Origin: Prorocentrum cordatum
Taxonomy: Eukaryota > Sar > Dinophyceae > Prorocentrales > Prorocentraceae
DNA: 64,000 nucleotides
Direction of reading: 5' to 3'
Assembly: GCA_963575745.1 (NCBI GenBank)
Contig: CAUYUJ010014753.1
Span: 21,001-85,000 of the forward strand
Below the pieces are notes generated by a model. It saw only the letters and a list, made by a program, of their open reading frames with translations, did no database searches and had not been told where the DNA came from. Positions within the stretch are counted from its first letter, which is position 1, and every line of letters begins with the position of its first letter. Both the position numbers and the translations under genes were made by a program. Shown here in pieces: positions 33,660-44,083 of the stretch.

Positions 33660-34100
33660 TTCGCCATCGCTTTTTGACGACCGCGCCTCGGATTGTGACG
33701 AGGAGGAGTTTCGTGGGATGTCTGCAGCGGGAGGCCTCGTCAAAATGCAGGCTCGGCCCCGTCATTTTTTTGACGACCTCGTCGGGGGTTTCCGAGTTCC
33801 CTGTACCCAGGTCTTACGTCCCCTTGATCCTTGGGCCCCCCTCCTCAAGTCTGATGGCGCCAACATCGCAGAGCGGATTTCGCCCGGAACACGAGAGGGT
33901 GGGCCCGGAGGGTCCTGGAGAAAATTTCGTTCCGGATTTCGAGGTGGATTTCGTGCGGATGTTTGTTTGGCCAAGAATGAAAATTTCCAACAGAGGCCAC
34001 GCGAAATTCACTTCGTTCTCCACTCGCCGTTTCGGGGTTTTGCATTGAAAAATCCACGCCAAAAATCCGCCGCAACACGTCTGCAAGGTCGGTGCATCAC
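33660..34100. other. No gene recognised
   Basis: A moderately GC-rich stretch with several overlapping open frames and no conserved motif. Confidence 0.35.
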
Positions 34101-34102
34101 CA

Positions 34103-34252
34103 CCCACCAAACCACCCCAACCCAACCGGAAGGCTTCAGTTTGCCCTGCGTTTCCAGTTGAGGGAGGGTCGGGGAGCATTGATGACCAGACACATCTGGA
34201 GCCCCCCCCCCCCCTATCCCGAAGTCGGGCTGGGTTGGGGTGGTCTGGTGGG
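34103..34252. mobile_element. 150-bp TIR element (CCCACCAAACC)
   Basis: The left end CCCACCAAACCACCCCAACC and right end GGTTGGGGTGGTCTGGTGGG form a ~25-bp inverted repeat with two mismatches. A GTGCA word lies near each end. It is followed 21 bp later by another foldback element. Confidence 0.75.
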
Positions 34253-34273
34253 CAGTCAGTGCAGTGACGAGTC

Positions 34274-34416
34274 CAGGCCAGCCACAACTGGGGGAGCTGT
34301 GGTCCTTACCCCCCTGGGGGACCCATCGATTTCCACACCCCTCTCGAGAGATCGTCGATGCGATGGGTTCCCCCAGGGGGGTGAGGACCACAGCTCCCCC
34401 AGTTGTGGCTGGTCGG
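34274..34416. mobile_element. Foldback element, ~50-bp arms, GAGTC duplication
   Basis: The left arm CCAGCCACAACTGGGGGAGC continues through GGGGGACCCATCG; the right arm is its inverse, ending GCTCCCCCAGTTGTGGCTGG. GAGTC flanks both sides (34269-34273, 34417-34421). The loop is about 30 bp. Confidence 0.85.
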
Positions 34417-34621
34417 GAGTCTTAGGTCTTGCAGGCCAGCCCCCCCCCCCCTGGGGGGCGGGGCCCCGCGGCGAGCGGGGGCCGCGTGCCGCCCGGGGCG
34501 GCGGCCTGCAGCACGGCGCCCCGCCGCGGCGCCTGCAGCACAGCGGGCTCGCCAGCTGGGAAAAGCGCCGTGCGGCGAGGCGCGCGAGAGAGAGAGAGAC
34601 CCGGACCCCCTCGGGCAACGA

Positions 34622-34783
34622 TCAGGAGGGAACAGAACACAGACACAATTCATCGTCGACTCCCAGGAAGATATGGGGAAATATGGGAAGTGGGGCGGAA
34701 GACAAAAGCCCAGAAGATGTGGGAGACTATGGAGAGTCCTGTTATGTGTGTCTATCTATTTTGTGTATCCCAGGGCCCCTTCA
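34622..34783 (+). mobile_element. IE element copy 8
   Basis: This 162-bp copy starts TCAGGAGGGAACAGAACAC and ends CAGGGCCCCTTCA, with AACGA duplicated at 34617-34621 and 34784-34788. It sits inside an R170 repeat. The R170 copy near 55213-55260 shows the uninterrupted junction with a single ACTGA. Confidence 0.9.
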
Positions 34784-34794
34784 AACGAAGAATG

Positions 34795-34960
34795 TCATGA
34801 CGGGAGGTTCTCCCACATCTTCCGCCTCTGGAGGCCCTTACCGGGCCTCGGGGCCGTCGAGAAGCTGCCTTGGGTGAAAGTGTGGTCCAGGGGAGTGGGT
34901 CGAGGCCTCTCAGAGTCGGCGTTATGAAGAACTCGTGACGTCGGGGGTCCGGGACGAGGG
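34795..34960 (+). mobile_element. R170 repeat, copy 1
   Basis: The sequence GTCATGACGGGAGGTTCTCC ... GGCCCTTACCGGGCCTCGGG ... CGTGACGTCGGGGGTC matches copies at 55110-55400 (two joined) and 61698-61862. The ends pair as GTCATGAC-like half sites. Confidence 0.65.
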
Positions 34961-34981
34961 AGGGGCGACGACGTGGAGGAT

Positions 34982-35180
34982 CGGCGGCGAGCGAGGGGGG
35001 GCAATGAGAAGGAGAAGGCCTTCTCAGAAGGCGGCGGGGCTTCTCAGAAGCCCTCGCGCCTTCTGGGAAGCTTCCCGTGCCTTCGGGGCAGGCTTCGAAA
35101 AGTTGCCAGAAGGCCGGAGGACGTCCGAGCCTTCTGAGAAGGCTCGCCCTTTGTCACTTCCCCCCCCGGGGCTCGCCGCT
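34982..35180 (+). mobile_element. AGAAGGC palindromic repeat, copy 2
   Basis: It begins CGGCGGCGAGCGAGGGGGG and ends CCCCCCGGGGCTCGCCGCT, with CCTTCTCAGAAGGCGGCGGG inside. It is homologous to 19223-19406. Confidence 0.75.
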
Positions 35181-35645
35181 GAGAGGACGAGGATGCTGAG
35201 GGGAAGGTTTGGGAACGCCCGGAAGGTGTGGCTGGTGTCGCGGGGCAGCTCCAGGGCCTCCGACAGACCAGCTGTCTATTCGCGTCTCTGCCGCTCGAAT
35301 TCCCCACGCACGACACGAGGCTGCTGTGGGCTGCGTGCGGCAGTCAACGTGGGCTTTTGCTTTTGCTGTTTTTGTGTGCTGGGAGAGTAAGACGTCCCTC
35401 TAGCATTCGTTTTCGTTCGGGGTGCGCTTCTGGTATAGCCCTCTTGAAGGGCAGCGAATTCCTCCTTCTCCTCTGCCTTCTTGCCGTGGAAAAAACACAA
35501 AAAAACGGCACGAGGCTGCTGCGCACCGACTGTTTCACGTGGCGCTCCCCTGGGAAGAGCTCCGGGCGCTTGCGATCCCCCACGCCTGCCACTCTGCGCA
35601 TGACTGGCCACGGGTGACAACAGCGGTGCTCATGCCCTCCTACTT
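35181..35645. other. Unassigned; 17-bp direct repeat pair
   Basis: ACGACACGAGGCTGCTG at about 35310 recurs as ACGGCACGAGGCTGCTG at about 35505, bounding 178 bp. Otherwise no gene is recognised. Confidence 0.4.
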
Positions 35646-35648
35646 GGA

Positions 35649-35873
35649 CGCCCGAGTTATCCGGGGTAACTCGGGTCCGGGGTAATTCGGGTTTGGGTTC
35701 CCGAAAAACGAACCCGAGTTAGCCCTGACCCGAGTTACCCCTGATGATCCGGGGCTCCGGACGCCCGAGTTATCCGGGGTAACTCGGGCCCGGGGCAACT
35801 CGGGTTCGGATTCCCGAAGAACGATCCCGAGTTAGCCCTGACCCGAGCTACCCCTGATGATTCGGGGCTCTGA
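35649..35873 (-). mobile_element. Dimer of a 113-bp palindromic unit, copy 2
   Basis: Two units GCCCGAGTTATCCGGGGTAA ... GATGATCCGGGGCTCC repeat with a 113-bp period. They are the inverse of the locus at 20264-20488, with matching outer flanks (TTGGACGCCC and GGGGCTCTGAC). Confidence 0.8.
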
Positions 35874-35954
35874 CCTACCCTCTCCTTCGGGGGCAACGAT
35901 AGGGGGAGGACAGGCATAGGGGGGATGCATCGTCCGATAGCCCCAACCTGCATA

Positions 35955-36119
35955 CACCTTAGGCGATGCTTAAGAAAACTTCAATTTTCGGCCAGAGTCT
36001 CGATTCTTCTTAACGTTTCAATGTAAATCCTAAGATCTGAATAGAAATCCTGGGTTTTTATTCAAGTTCTGAGACTATGAATTTCTTAACCCATGATTTC
36101 TTAAGCATTTCGCAGGGTG
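35955..36119. mobile_element. TA-flanked MITE, copy 2
   Basis: It is nearly identical to 1761-1925 and lies between TA pairs at 35953-35954 and 36120-36121. High identity suggests recent movement. Confidence 0.85.
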
Positions 36120-36121
36120 TA

Positions 36122-36480
36122 GGAAGGTGTGGATTCACTATCGGGGGTCCCCCCCCATCGTGGCCCCTCGCTCCTGACCAGGTGCGGACCACAACAACAA
36201 TTGCCTGCCCACCCGTGCTCTCCTCCGAAGATAGGGGGCGGCCACGAGTCAAGGGAGGAGAAACCACCTGGACCGGACAATTGGTTTTTTTTTGTCAAGG
36301 GCTTGGGCGTTTCTTATAAAAGCCCTGCCCTGTTCGAATCCTTCGTTGGGTGCGTTTTTACCTAACAGCGTAGACTGATAGGTTTCTAGTAGGATCAAAA
36401 GAGGGCAGCAGCTTACTCCACAGGGGGGTCTGGGCGGATGTCGGCGAGCTGCCGGGCGGACGCCGGGCGGACGAACCGGG
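36122..36480. other. No gene recognised
   Basis: Unique-looking DNA between a MITE and a minisatellite. No motif was found. Confidence 0.35.
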
Positions 36481-36960
36481 CTCGTTTTTCGCCAACAGTC
36501 ACACACTTCGTGCTCTTCGACCTCCAGAACTCCATTCCCGGGCCACATTTTGAATAACCGGACGCAACAGTCACACACTTCGTGCTCTTCGAGTTCCCAG
36601 AACACAATTCCCGGGCCACACTTTGAATGCCCGGAGCCAACTGTAGGCCACTTCGTGCTCTTCGACTTCCCAGAACGCCATTCCCGGGCCACATTCTGAA
36701 TGCCCAGAGCCAACTGTAGGCCACTTCGCGCTCTTCGATTTCCCAGAACACCATTCCCGGGCCACATTCTGAATGCCCGGAGCCAACTGTAGGCCACTTC
36801 GTGTTCTTCGACTGCCCCGAACGCCATCGCCGAATGCCATTCCTGCCACTCCTGGCGCACATTTTGGATGCCCGGAGCCAATTGCACGCCACTTCCTGCT
36901 TTTCCACCTCCCAGAATTCCACTCCCGGGACGCATTGTGGAGAACACGCCATTGTAGTCG
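36480..36960 (+). repeat. 73-bp minisatellite, about six units
   Basis: CTTCGTGCTCTTCGACTTCC recurs with a 72-73-bp period (about 36506, 36578, 36651, 36724, 36797), each followed by CATTCCCGGGCCACATT and CCGGAGCCAACTGTAGGCC. Two more units are at 38090-38190, beyond the GTA block. Confidence 0.85.
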
Positions 36961-36992
36961 TAGTAGTACTCGTACGCCTCTCCTCCTCCTTC

Positions 36993-38095
<1,103 letters not shown>

Positions 38096-38359
38096 GAACT
38101 CCGTGCCCGGGCCACACTTTCAATGCCCGGAGCCAACTGTAGGCTACATCGTCTTCTTCGAGTGCCCGGAACAAGAAAACCTGTACCATACTTTGATGGC
38201 CCGGAGACCCATACACTTCTTCCAAGAGGAGGAGGAGGAAGCAGCACATCCACAAACGATGCCCACCATCATCACCATCATCGTCATCACTCTCTTCGTA
38301 GCCTTCTTGGCTAGAGCCCTGCTTTCAAAGGAACTGCTCAGCGCCTACTGCGCGCCATA

Positions 38360-40594
38360 ATGCCACGGCATGCTGGTAGTGCTCGGTCTGGCCGCGGTGT
38401 TCCCGACCCTGCTGAACTGAACAGCGGTGCTCCTCAGCCTGCGGCATTGAACAGTGCTGCTCCTCAGCGTGCTGCGTTGAGCGGTCCTCTGCTAACGCTC
38501 GTCCAGCACGTGAAGCAGTTCGGCCGGATACCGAAGCAAAATACAGGAACGTCCGAAGAAGCACCAGCCGAAAACAAGTTGGCCAGACGTTTCTCCAACT
38601 TTGCCCGCGTGTGCGCCACAATCGCCCAGGACGGTGATGCTGATCTGTCGTTTGCTTGCGAAGTCGGCGCGTCTCGGCAAGGCCTCAGCAAAGCGATGGC
38701 TGACGCGGCAGACATCCTGACGAAACCGTTTGGCGACAATGTCTGTTTCTCCGAGGTTGACAACTACCTATGCCTGTGGGGATTCGGCGGTGCTTCTCAG
38801 CCTGTCGATGTTTCCCTGCAGGGATACAAGCATATCCATCACATCCCAATCGGGAGACACGTGGACGCGGCGATCACACGGTTCGATGTGCAAATAGAAG
38901 GCCATGGTAGAATTCATTTGATTACTGCCAACTTGCACATCGCTTGCGGAGCGAAGCCGCCGTCGGTGCTGACCAAACAACGTGCGGTCAGGCTCCTCCG
39001 ACTCTACCTGGACAGCCCTCCAGGTCCGCAAGTGGACGCACCAGTCGTCCGCGTCATTGTCGGCGACAACAACCTGACGTCCACGCAGACCCGCGTTGCT
39101 CTGCAGCGCCACACCGATGACGAGCAGTTGCGGGATGTGTTTCCGCATCCAAGTGATCGCCAAGGTGACAACGTGGCGGTCTCTGGGGCCACTGCGCAGT
39201 TCAAGCCCATCGCTGTTGGCGCATCGTACCAGGACCGCGGCATGCGCAACGATTCCCACGATGCTGTTGCAATCGCCATTACTCTCCCTGGTGCTTCTCA
39301 GCCTAAGGAGACAAAGAAGCGGAAGATTGCCTTAGGAGATTTCGTCGTCTCCGATATTGCTTCAGACAAAGCCGAAACTGAAGTCGACTGGGAAACCTTG
39401 CCAAGCCGTTCTCCTTCGCCAGAATGGCAACCCATGCCAAGCCGCTCGCCTTCGCCGCAGCGCAGCGAGCTCGACGATGAAGTTCATCAGCGCGCGCAGG
39501 AAGTGCATCGTGAGATGAGGGGGTACTGGGAGCAGATGTACGAGGAGAGCTACGATCCCAAACTTCTCCATCAGCTCAGCCTTCTGCTTTTCATGAAGAG
39601 GGCAGACGCTGGTGCTCCTCAGCCTGGCGATGACTGCGACGCAGCCTATGCGTCGCAGGAAGAGACTGCTCGGGCCATTCAGGCTGTTCTGCGGATCCGC
39701 CACGACTTCCTCCGAAGCAAGAACATTACGAACATGCGCCATGTCCTTGCTGAGGAGGAGCGCGGGGAACTTGTCAAACGTGCTCGAGAAGAGTGCGAAA
39801 GTTCTGCCTTCCGGGTTCAGCCGCAGAACCGAGATGCCGAGAAAGGGAAAGCGAAGGGAAAAACGTCAGCACAGCAGGAACGCGGCGCTGATCAGCCTGC
39901 GAGCAAAGGCAAGGGAAAAGGCAAGGGCAAGGAACACGGCATTGGCAGCCTCCGCAAGTTCATCAGAGAGCAAAAGCGCAAGCGATGGTGTCGGCATCTG
40001 CAACGCGTTCCCGGGGCGAAGCAGATCTGGGAGGTCCTCGCCTTTTCCGGCCGCTTCGACGTTGACATGCTCGAGCGAGCCTTGCACGTCGATCCCAGTG
40101 ATGCACCCGCAGAGCTCGCCGATCGCAGCCAGGTCTCTCAGGAAGAGCGCTGCCGCCTCCATCGTGACAAGGCGGAGGCCATTGCGCGCTACAACGAAGG
40201 TGAGCGGCTCTATCGCCATCGGCAAGAGGTGCAGCGTCGCGGCGCTAGTCAGCCTGCAGACGATGCCACTTTCACTCGCAGGCAATGGAACGCACTGCGG
40301 AAGTGGGAGAGCGGCGAGTTGCTCAAGAACCGCAATGCGGCGATTGTGGCGCTGGGACATGGTCGTCTGCGCACGAAAGAGGGCGATGACCTTGACATCG
40401 GCGGCAGCACCGGAGGTGGATCCCGGCGCATCATCGATTCTTGGCAGCCTCCAGATTGGCGCGATTTCCTGGAAGACGAGCACGAGAGGCGATGGATCCA
40501 GGCCTGCTCGCCCGCGGTGCTTCTGAGCCTGCGGTGTTGGAATGCTACTTGCAAAAGTGATTCCCTGCGCGGCCGCGCACAGCTTCTCTGCTGA
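38360..40594 (+). CDS. EEP-fold (endonuclease/exonuclease/phosphatase) protein, 744 aa
   Basis: This is the longest clean ORF in the window, with no frameshift or visible intron. Residues about 45-310 resemble the endonuclease/exonuclease/phosphatase fold: Glu101 in SFACEVG, Asn191 in LITANLHI, GDNN at 235-238 and NDSHDAV at 297-303. The order Ser-His-Asp replaces the usual Ser-Asp-His, so activity is uncertain. Residues about 515-525 are Gly/Lys repeats and the C-terminal half is charged with no recognised domain. A motif GA(S/P)QP recurs through the protein and is encoded by a DNA repeat (GGTGCTTCTCAGCCTG). The N-terminus has a 10-residue tandem (ALNSGAPQPA). The upstream frame ends TAA overlapping the ATG (TAATG), which may be chance. 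Lack of introns fits a retrocopied gene or a retrotransposon endonuclease gone solo. Confidence 0.65.
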   Translation: MPRHAGSARSGRGVPDPAELNSGAPQPAALNSAAPQRAALSGPLLTLVQHVKQFGRIPKQNTGTSEEAPAENKLARRFSNFARVCATIAQDGDADLSFACEVGASRQGLSKAMADAADILTKPFGDNVCFSEVDNYLCLWGFGGASQPVDVSLQGYKHIHHIPIGRHVDAAITRFDVQIEGHGRIHLITANLHIACGAKPPSVLTKQRAVRLLRLYLDSPPGPQVDAPVVRVIVGDNNLTSTQTRVALQRHTDDEQLRDVFPHPSDRQGDNVAVSGATAQFKPIAVGASYQDRGMRNDSHDAVAIAITLPGASQPKETKKRKIALGDFVVSDIASDKAETEVDWETLPSRSPSPEWQPMPSRSPSPQRSELDDEVHQRAQEVHREMRGYWEQMYEESYDPKLLHQLSLLLFMKRADAGAPQPGDDCDAAYASQEETARAIQAVLRIRHDFLRSKNITNMRHVLAEEERGELVKRAREECESSAFRVQPQNRDAEKGKAKGKTSAQQERGADQPASKGKGKGKGKEHGIGSLRKFIREQKRKRWCRHLQRVPGAKQIWEVLAFSGRFDVDMLERALHVDPSDAPAELADRSQVSQEERCRLHRDKAEAIARYNEGERLYRHRQEVQRRGASQPADDATFTRRQWNALRKWESGELLKNRNAAIVALGHGRLRTKEGDDLDIGGSTGGGSRRIIDSWQPPDWRDFLEDEHERRWIQACSPAVLLSLRCWNATCKSDSLRGRAQLLC

Positions 40595-41445
40595 GGAAGA
40601 CGAGGAAGAGGAGGAAGCGAGGGGAGAGGGCGCGCAGGAGGAAGAGGAGGAGGACGGGCAAGAGGAGGGCGGAGGCCGACGAGGATGAGGTGGAAGAGGA
40701 GGGGGGGCTCTGTCTGCCAGTCTCTGTGGTGCTTCTAAGCCTGCAGGCTTGCCTCGCTTTCCTCTTTTGTTCGTCGCCAGACTGGCGCGATCTAGTTCCA
40801 AAAGTGCTGCGCTGCACGGCCGCCTTCAGCCACTGCGCTGACAGGGCGAGGAGGAGGAGGAAGACAAGGGAGATGACGAGCAGGAGGAGGAGGAGGAGGG
40901 GCAAGAGGAGGGCGGAGGCAAAGGAGGATGAGGTGGAAGAGGAGGGGGGACTCTGTCTGCCAGTCTGCGCGGTGCTTCTAAGCCTGCAGGTTTGCTTCGT
41001 TTTCCGCTTCTGTTCGCAGCCGGATCGGCGTGATCTAGTTCCAAAAGGGCTGCGCTGCACGATCGCGCTCAGCCTCTCTGCCGAAAAGGACGAGGAGGGG
41101 AGGAAGAGAAGGGAGAGGACGAGCAGGAGGAGAAGGAGGAAAAGGAAGAGGAGGGCGGAGGTGGAGGAAGATGAGGTGGAAGAGGAGGGGGGACTCTGTC
41201 TCTGAGTCTCTGTGGTGCTTTTAAGCCGGCAGGGTTGCCACGCCTGTTCGCTTGCGATCGCCGCCAGACTGGCGCGATCTTCGAGAAGACGAACAGGAGA
41301 GGTGATGGATCCAACTCTCCACGCCCGCTGTGCTTGTCAGCCTGCAGTATTGGAAGACTACTTCCAAAGGTAATGATATGCTCGGCCGCGTTGGCACGGT
41401 GCCTGCGAGTGTCTGCGATGCTTCTTAGCTTGCAGCTTTTGTCCG
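40540..41445 (+). repeat. ~243-bp tandem copies of the EEP gene 3' end
   Basis: CTCTGTCTGCCAGTCT occurs at about 40708 and 40951, and CTCTGTCTCTGAGTCT at about 41193, giving a 242-243-bp period. Each unit has a GAGGA-rich purine half, GGTGCTTCTAAGCCTGCAGG and GACTGGCGCGATCTAGTTCC. The last partial unit (41260-41345) resembles the end of the 744-aa ORF. Confidence 0.75.
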
Positions 41446-41830
41446 TTTTCTCGCTCCGTACGCTGCACTCATTTGTGCTCCTCGTGCGTGTCCGAAAAAA
41501 ACACTTCGAAAGAACGCAGCCATCAAACGCAGCATTCATTGATACATAAGCTCTACTTTAAACCATCATGGTCATCATCGCATCATCCACTTCAAACGCT
41601 TCCGCGAGCACGCAGTGAACGTAGATACCAGAGTCTCATTTGAAACTGCATTCGTCGATACCGAGCGCTCGTTTAAACTCACATCCGTCGATTGCAGACT
41701 TTGATGCAGAAGTCTACAATGAGAGTCCGAGTTGAATATTAATGAAATCGCCATCTGAATCTAAATGATGGTGCACACATATATGCTTTTACACATCGCT
41801 GTTAGGTTGCTTTGCTGGGATAATTTAAAC
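41446..41830. other. No gene recognised
   Basis: AT-richer DNA with loosely repeated CGTCGATACCGAGC and CGTCGATTGCAGAC pieces. No domain or RNA gene is evident. Confidence 0.35.
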
Positions 41831-42182
41831 GGCCTCGCTCGTCGGGGTGATCATTATTTAATCGCTTCGCTCATTCCGCCGGCCCGTGTTGTCGCACCGT
41901 TGTGGGCTAGCCGAGTTTTGGGGCCTCTTGGGGGCCGTTTTGTGGCCTCTTGGGGCCTCTTTTGGGCCTCTTGGGCGCCTCTCGGGGCGTCTCGGGGGCC
42001 TCTCGGGTGCCTCTTGGGGCCTTTTTGGGACCTCCTGGGCGCCTTCTGGGGCGGAGGGCTCGATTTTTCAGTTCTCGGTTCCCCTCTTGAGCCCCTCTTG
42101 GGCCCGTCTTGGGGCCTCTTGGTCCGTCTTGGGCGGCACTTGGGCCGTATTGGGGGCCTCGCTTGTCGGGGTGATCATTATT
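41831..42182. mobile_element. 296-bp insert between 28-bp direct repeats
   Basis: The 28 bp at 41831-41858 (GGCCTCGCTCGTCGGGGTGA...) recur at 42155-42182 with one mismatch. The insert begins TAATCGCTTCGCTCATTCCG, as in the 31.5-kb insert, and continues as a CTTGGGGCC array. The two elements share GGGCGGCACTTGGGCCGT. Confidence 0.75.
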
Positions 42183-42489
42183 GGGGTGGATATTTTGCCC
42201 CCCAAAAAGGGGGAGTATGACAGGGGGGGGATGGATACCAGGGCCAGGGCCGTGATATCTCCCCGGTATCCGGATTTCATGCCCCCCCCCCTGCTTTCTG
42301 CCAATACGTACCTTGGCCCCTCTTGGGCCGCGCACGTGCCTCGGGCTAAGAATGCGCAGGCCCCCGCTTCTGGACGACGCCCCTCCTCGGCAGGCCCTTC
42401 CCCCGTCAGCGCCGCGACGCTACAGACTGCACCCCTCGCCCCCCGCCCTCGACGCAACCGCTCGCCAGCGCCTCCCGTTGCAGCCTCAG

Positions 42490-42845
42490 TGCAGACGTCC
42501 ACCTGCGCCGAGTCCGCCCTGGGGGCCATCGACCCCGACTACGCGCCTGACCGCCGCGGCGGCAATCAGGTCTTCAAGGTGAAGCCTGCATTCGACATCG
42601 GCATCGACCTCTCCTTCGACGGGTTTCGCCAGATTGCCCACAAGCACCTCATGTCAGGACGCTTCACTCTCTCTACCGTTGACTCCAACCAAGAAGGCGA
42701 GGCTCACCTGGTGTTTTTTTCACCACCCGCGCCAACTCCAACCACACGTGGGGCTTCGTTGACAACCCCAACAGAGGGAACGTCGGACTGACGCGGGCCA
42801 TGCGCGGACTTGTCATTCTTGGAGATGGACGCATGATGGCCTCCG
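42490..42845 (+). pseudogene. SF1 (Upf1-like) RNA helicase fragment, frameshifted
   Basis: The frame reads TVDSNQEGEAHLVFF, then after a one-base shift in a T7 run (42714-42720) continues TTRANSNHTWGFVDNPNRGN and VGLTRAMRGLVILGD. This matches the layout of the C-terminal helicase lobe of Upf1-type proteins (VDSFQGREAD ... NVALTRA ... GL.I.G). Upstream residues (VFKVKPAFDIGIDLSFDGF) may belong to the same gene. Only the last ~110 residues of the lobe are present. The next repeat follows at 42852. It is probably a retrocopied or transposon-captured pseudogene. Confidence 0.65.
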
Positions 42846-42851
42846 TTCGGA

Positions 42852-43180
42852 AGTCCCCCCAGCCTCCTGGGAAGTTTTTAAGGCTTCCCCGAAGACTCGG
42901 AGAAATGCTCAGAAGGCGGGAGCGCTTCTGAGAAGCCCCGCCGCCGTCTGAGAAGGCCTTCTCCTTCTCACTTCCCCCCCATCCCCCCCTCGCTCGGGGC
43001 TGGACATAACCCCCAACAGTAACACGTCGATTCGTGAATTGTCCGTTCCTGGTTCTCGAGAGGGCGCCGCGGCCGTTATTTTCTGGGCTTGCGCCCGCCA
43101 AGCTTGGGCCTCAGGCCGTTTTCACTGAACCACGTTTTGCTGAAGGGGGGCCTGTCCATCCCCGCCTCGCTCGCCCGCGG
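42852..43180 (-). mobile_element. AGAAGGC repeat, copy 3, split by a MITE
   Basis: On the minus strand this is the AGAAGGC family (GGCCTTCTCAGACGGCGGCG). It is interrupted at CCTCGCTC by the MITE at 42996-43164 and resumes at 43165. The nesting shows the MITE is younger. Confidence 0.75.
42996..43164. mobile_element. 8-bp-TSD MITE (hAT-like), copy C
   Basis: The ends GGGGCTGGACA and TGTCCATCCCCG and interior CTCGAGAGGGCGCCG match copies A and B. CCTCGCTC is perfectly duplicated (42988-42995, 43165-43172). This is the best evidence for the 8-bp duplication size. Confidence 0.85.
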
Positions 43181-43219
43181 CGCAGGGGCCGGCCCCCACT
43201 CGTGCACGCCCCCAGATTT

Positions 43220-43427
43220 GGACGCCCGAAATGGGTACGGAAAGAATGGGTGCAATGCCCAACAGCAGTTCCTGTTCATTCTGAAACAGGACTCGCTGTC
43301 GGTGTCGCCGCGGCCTGTGTCCATTTGAGACAGAAGGCCGCCTGCCCAGCAGCGGCCGCTGTTGGCTTGGGACAGCATTTGTTGTTGAGCAGTGTGCCCA
43401 TTCCTTCCGTACCCATCTCGGGCGTCC
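43220..43427. mobile_element. TIR208 element, copy 1
   Basis: The left end GGACGCCCGAAATGGGTACG and right end CGTACCCATCTCGGGCGTCC are inverted repeats of about 45 bp, extending through GAATGGG and CCAACA. A second copy at 53660-53997 carries a nested insertion. Confidence 0.8.
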
Positions 43428-43596
43428 AAGCCGGAGGCGCGCACGCGACGCGGTGGCGCTCCCGCCGCCGCCCGCACGAGCGCCGAGGCCACGGGCGCCG
43501 CACGCCGCCGCCTCGGCGCGGCGGGCCCTGAGACTCGGGACGGGGGCGAGCCCGGCCTCGGGGCAGTGGCGAGGCGCCCCGGCTCGCCTATCAGCC

Positions 43597-43766
43597 CCAC
43601 GAAACACAGTGTTCTGAGAACCTTTCTGTGGTTTCCACGAGATCCTCTCAGAACATATTTCTGGTGGATCTTGTCTTGCTTGAACACCTCGGGTTCATGT
43701 TCTAAGGACCTTGTTTTTTTTTCTGTTCCAAGAACATTGTTTGGGGGTTCTCAGAACATGTCGTGG
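43597..43766. mobile_element. 170-bp TIR element (CCACGAAACA)
   Basis: Left CCACGAAACACAGTGTTCTG and right CAGAACATGTCGTGG are inverted around a TTCTGAGAACC palindrome. No target duplication was identified. Confidence 0.6.
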
Positions 43767-43892
43767 TAGGACTGTAGGAATGCCGGAACGGCCGGTCCCT
43801 GCTCAAGACCTCTGTAGCCGGCGAGAGCTGCTGCAGCTGGCCGATCTCGATGCCCGGGGGCGTCCACGAGGGGCTGAGGACTCGGAGGCCTG

Positions 43893-44076
43893 GAAATTGG
43901 CACCAACACCAAGACAGAGGGTTGCCTCCACAGGGGGAAGCTGATCCTAGACTTTCGGTCTTGGTGGTAATAGTTCGGCCACCCTGGAAGCCAAAATATT
44001 GCCACCATCACCGAGATCGGGATCTTCTTCCCCCGGTGGAGGCACACCGCCGAGATTGGTGTTGGTGTCAATCTCT
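43893..44076. mobile_element. 184-bp TIR element with AGGCCTG duplication
   Basis: Left GAAATTGGCACCAACACCAA and right TTGGTGTTGGTGTCAATCTC are inverted; the similarity continues inward for about 75 bp (GCCTCCACAGGGGGAAG). AGGCCTG flanks both sides (43886-43892, 44077-44083). Confidence 0.8.
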
Positions 44077-44083
44077 AGGCCTG

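Noticed and set aside
38103-38360. 85-codon ORF with a hydrophobic segment just before the EEP gene
   Set aside because: Its first half is minisatellite sequence and the TAATG overlap could be chance; evidence is too thin.
39866-40801. 311-codon ORF antisense to the EEP gene
   Set aside because: It lacks motifs and lies opposite a frame with a recognisable fold.
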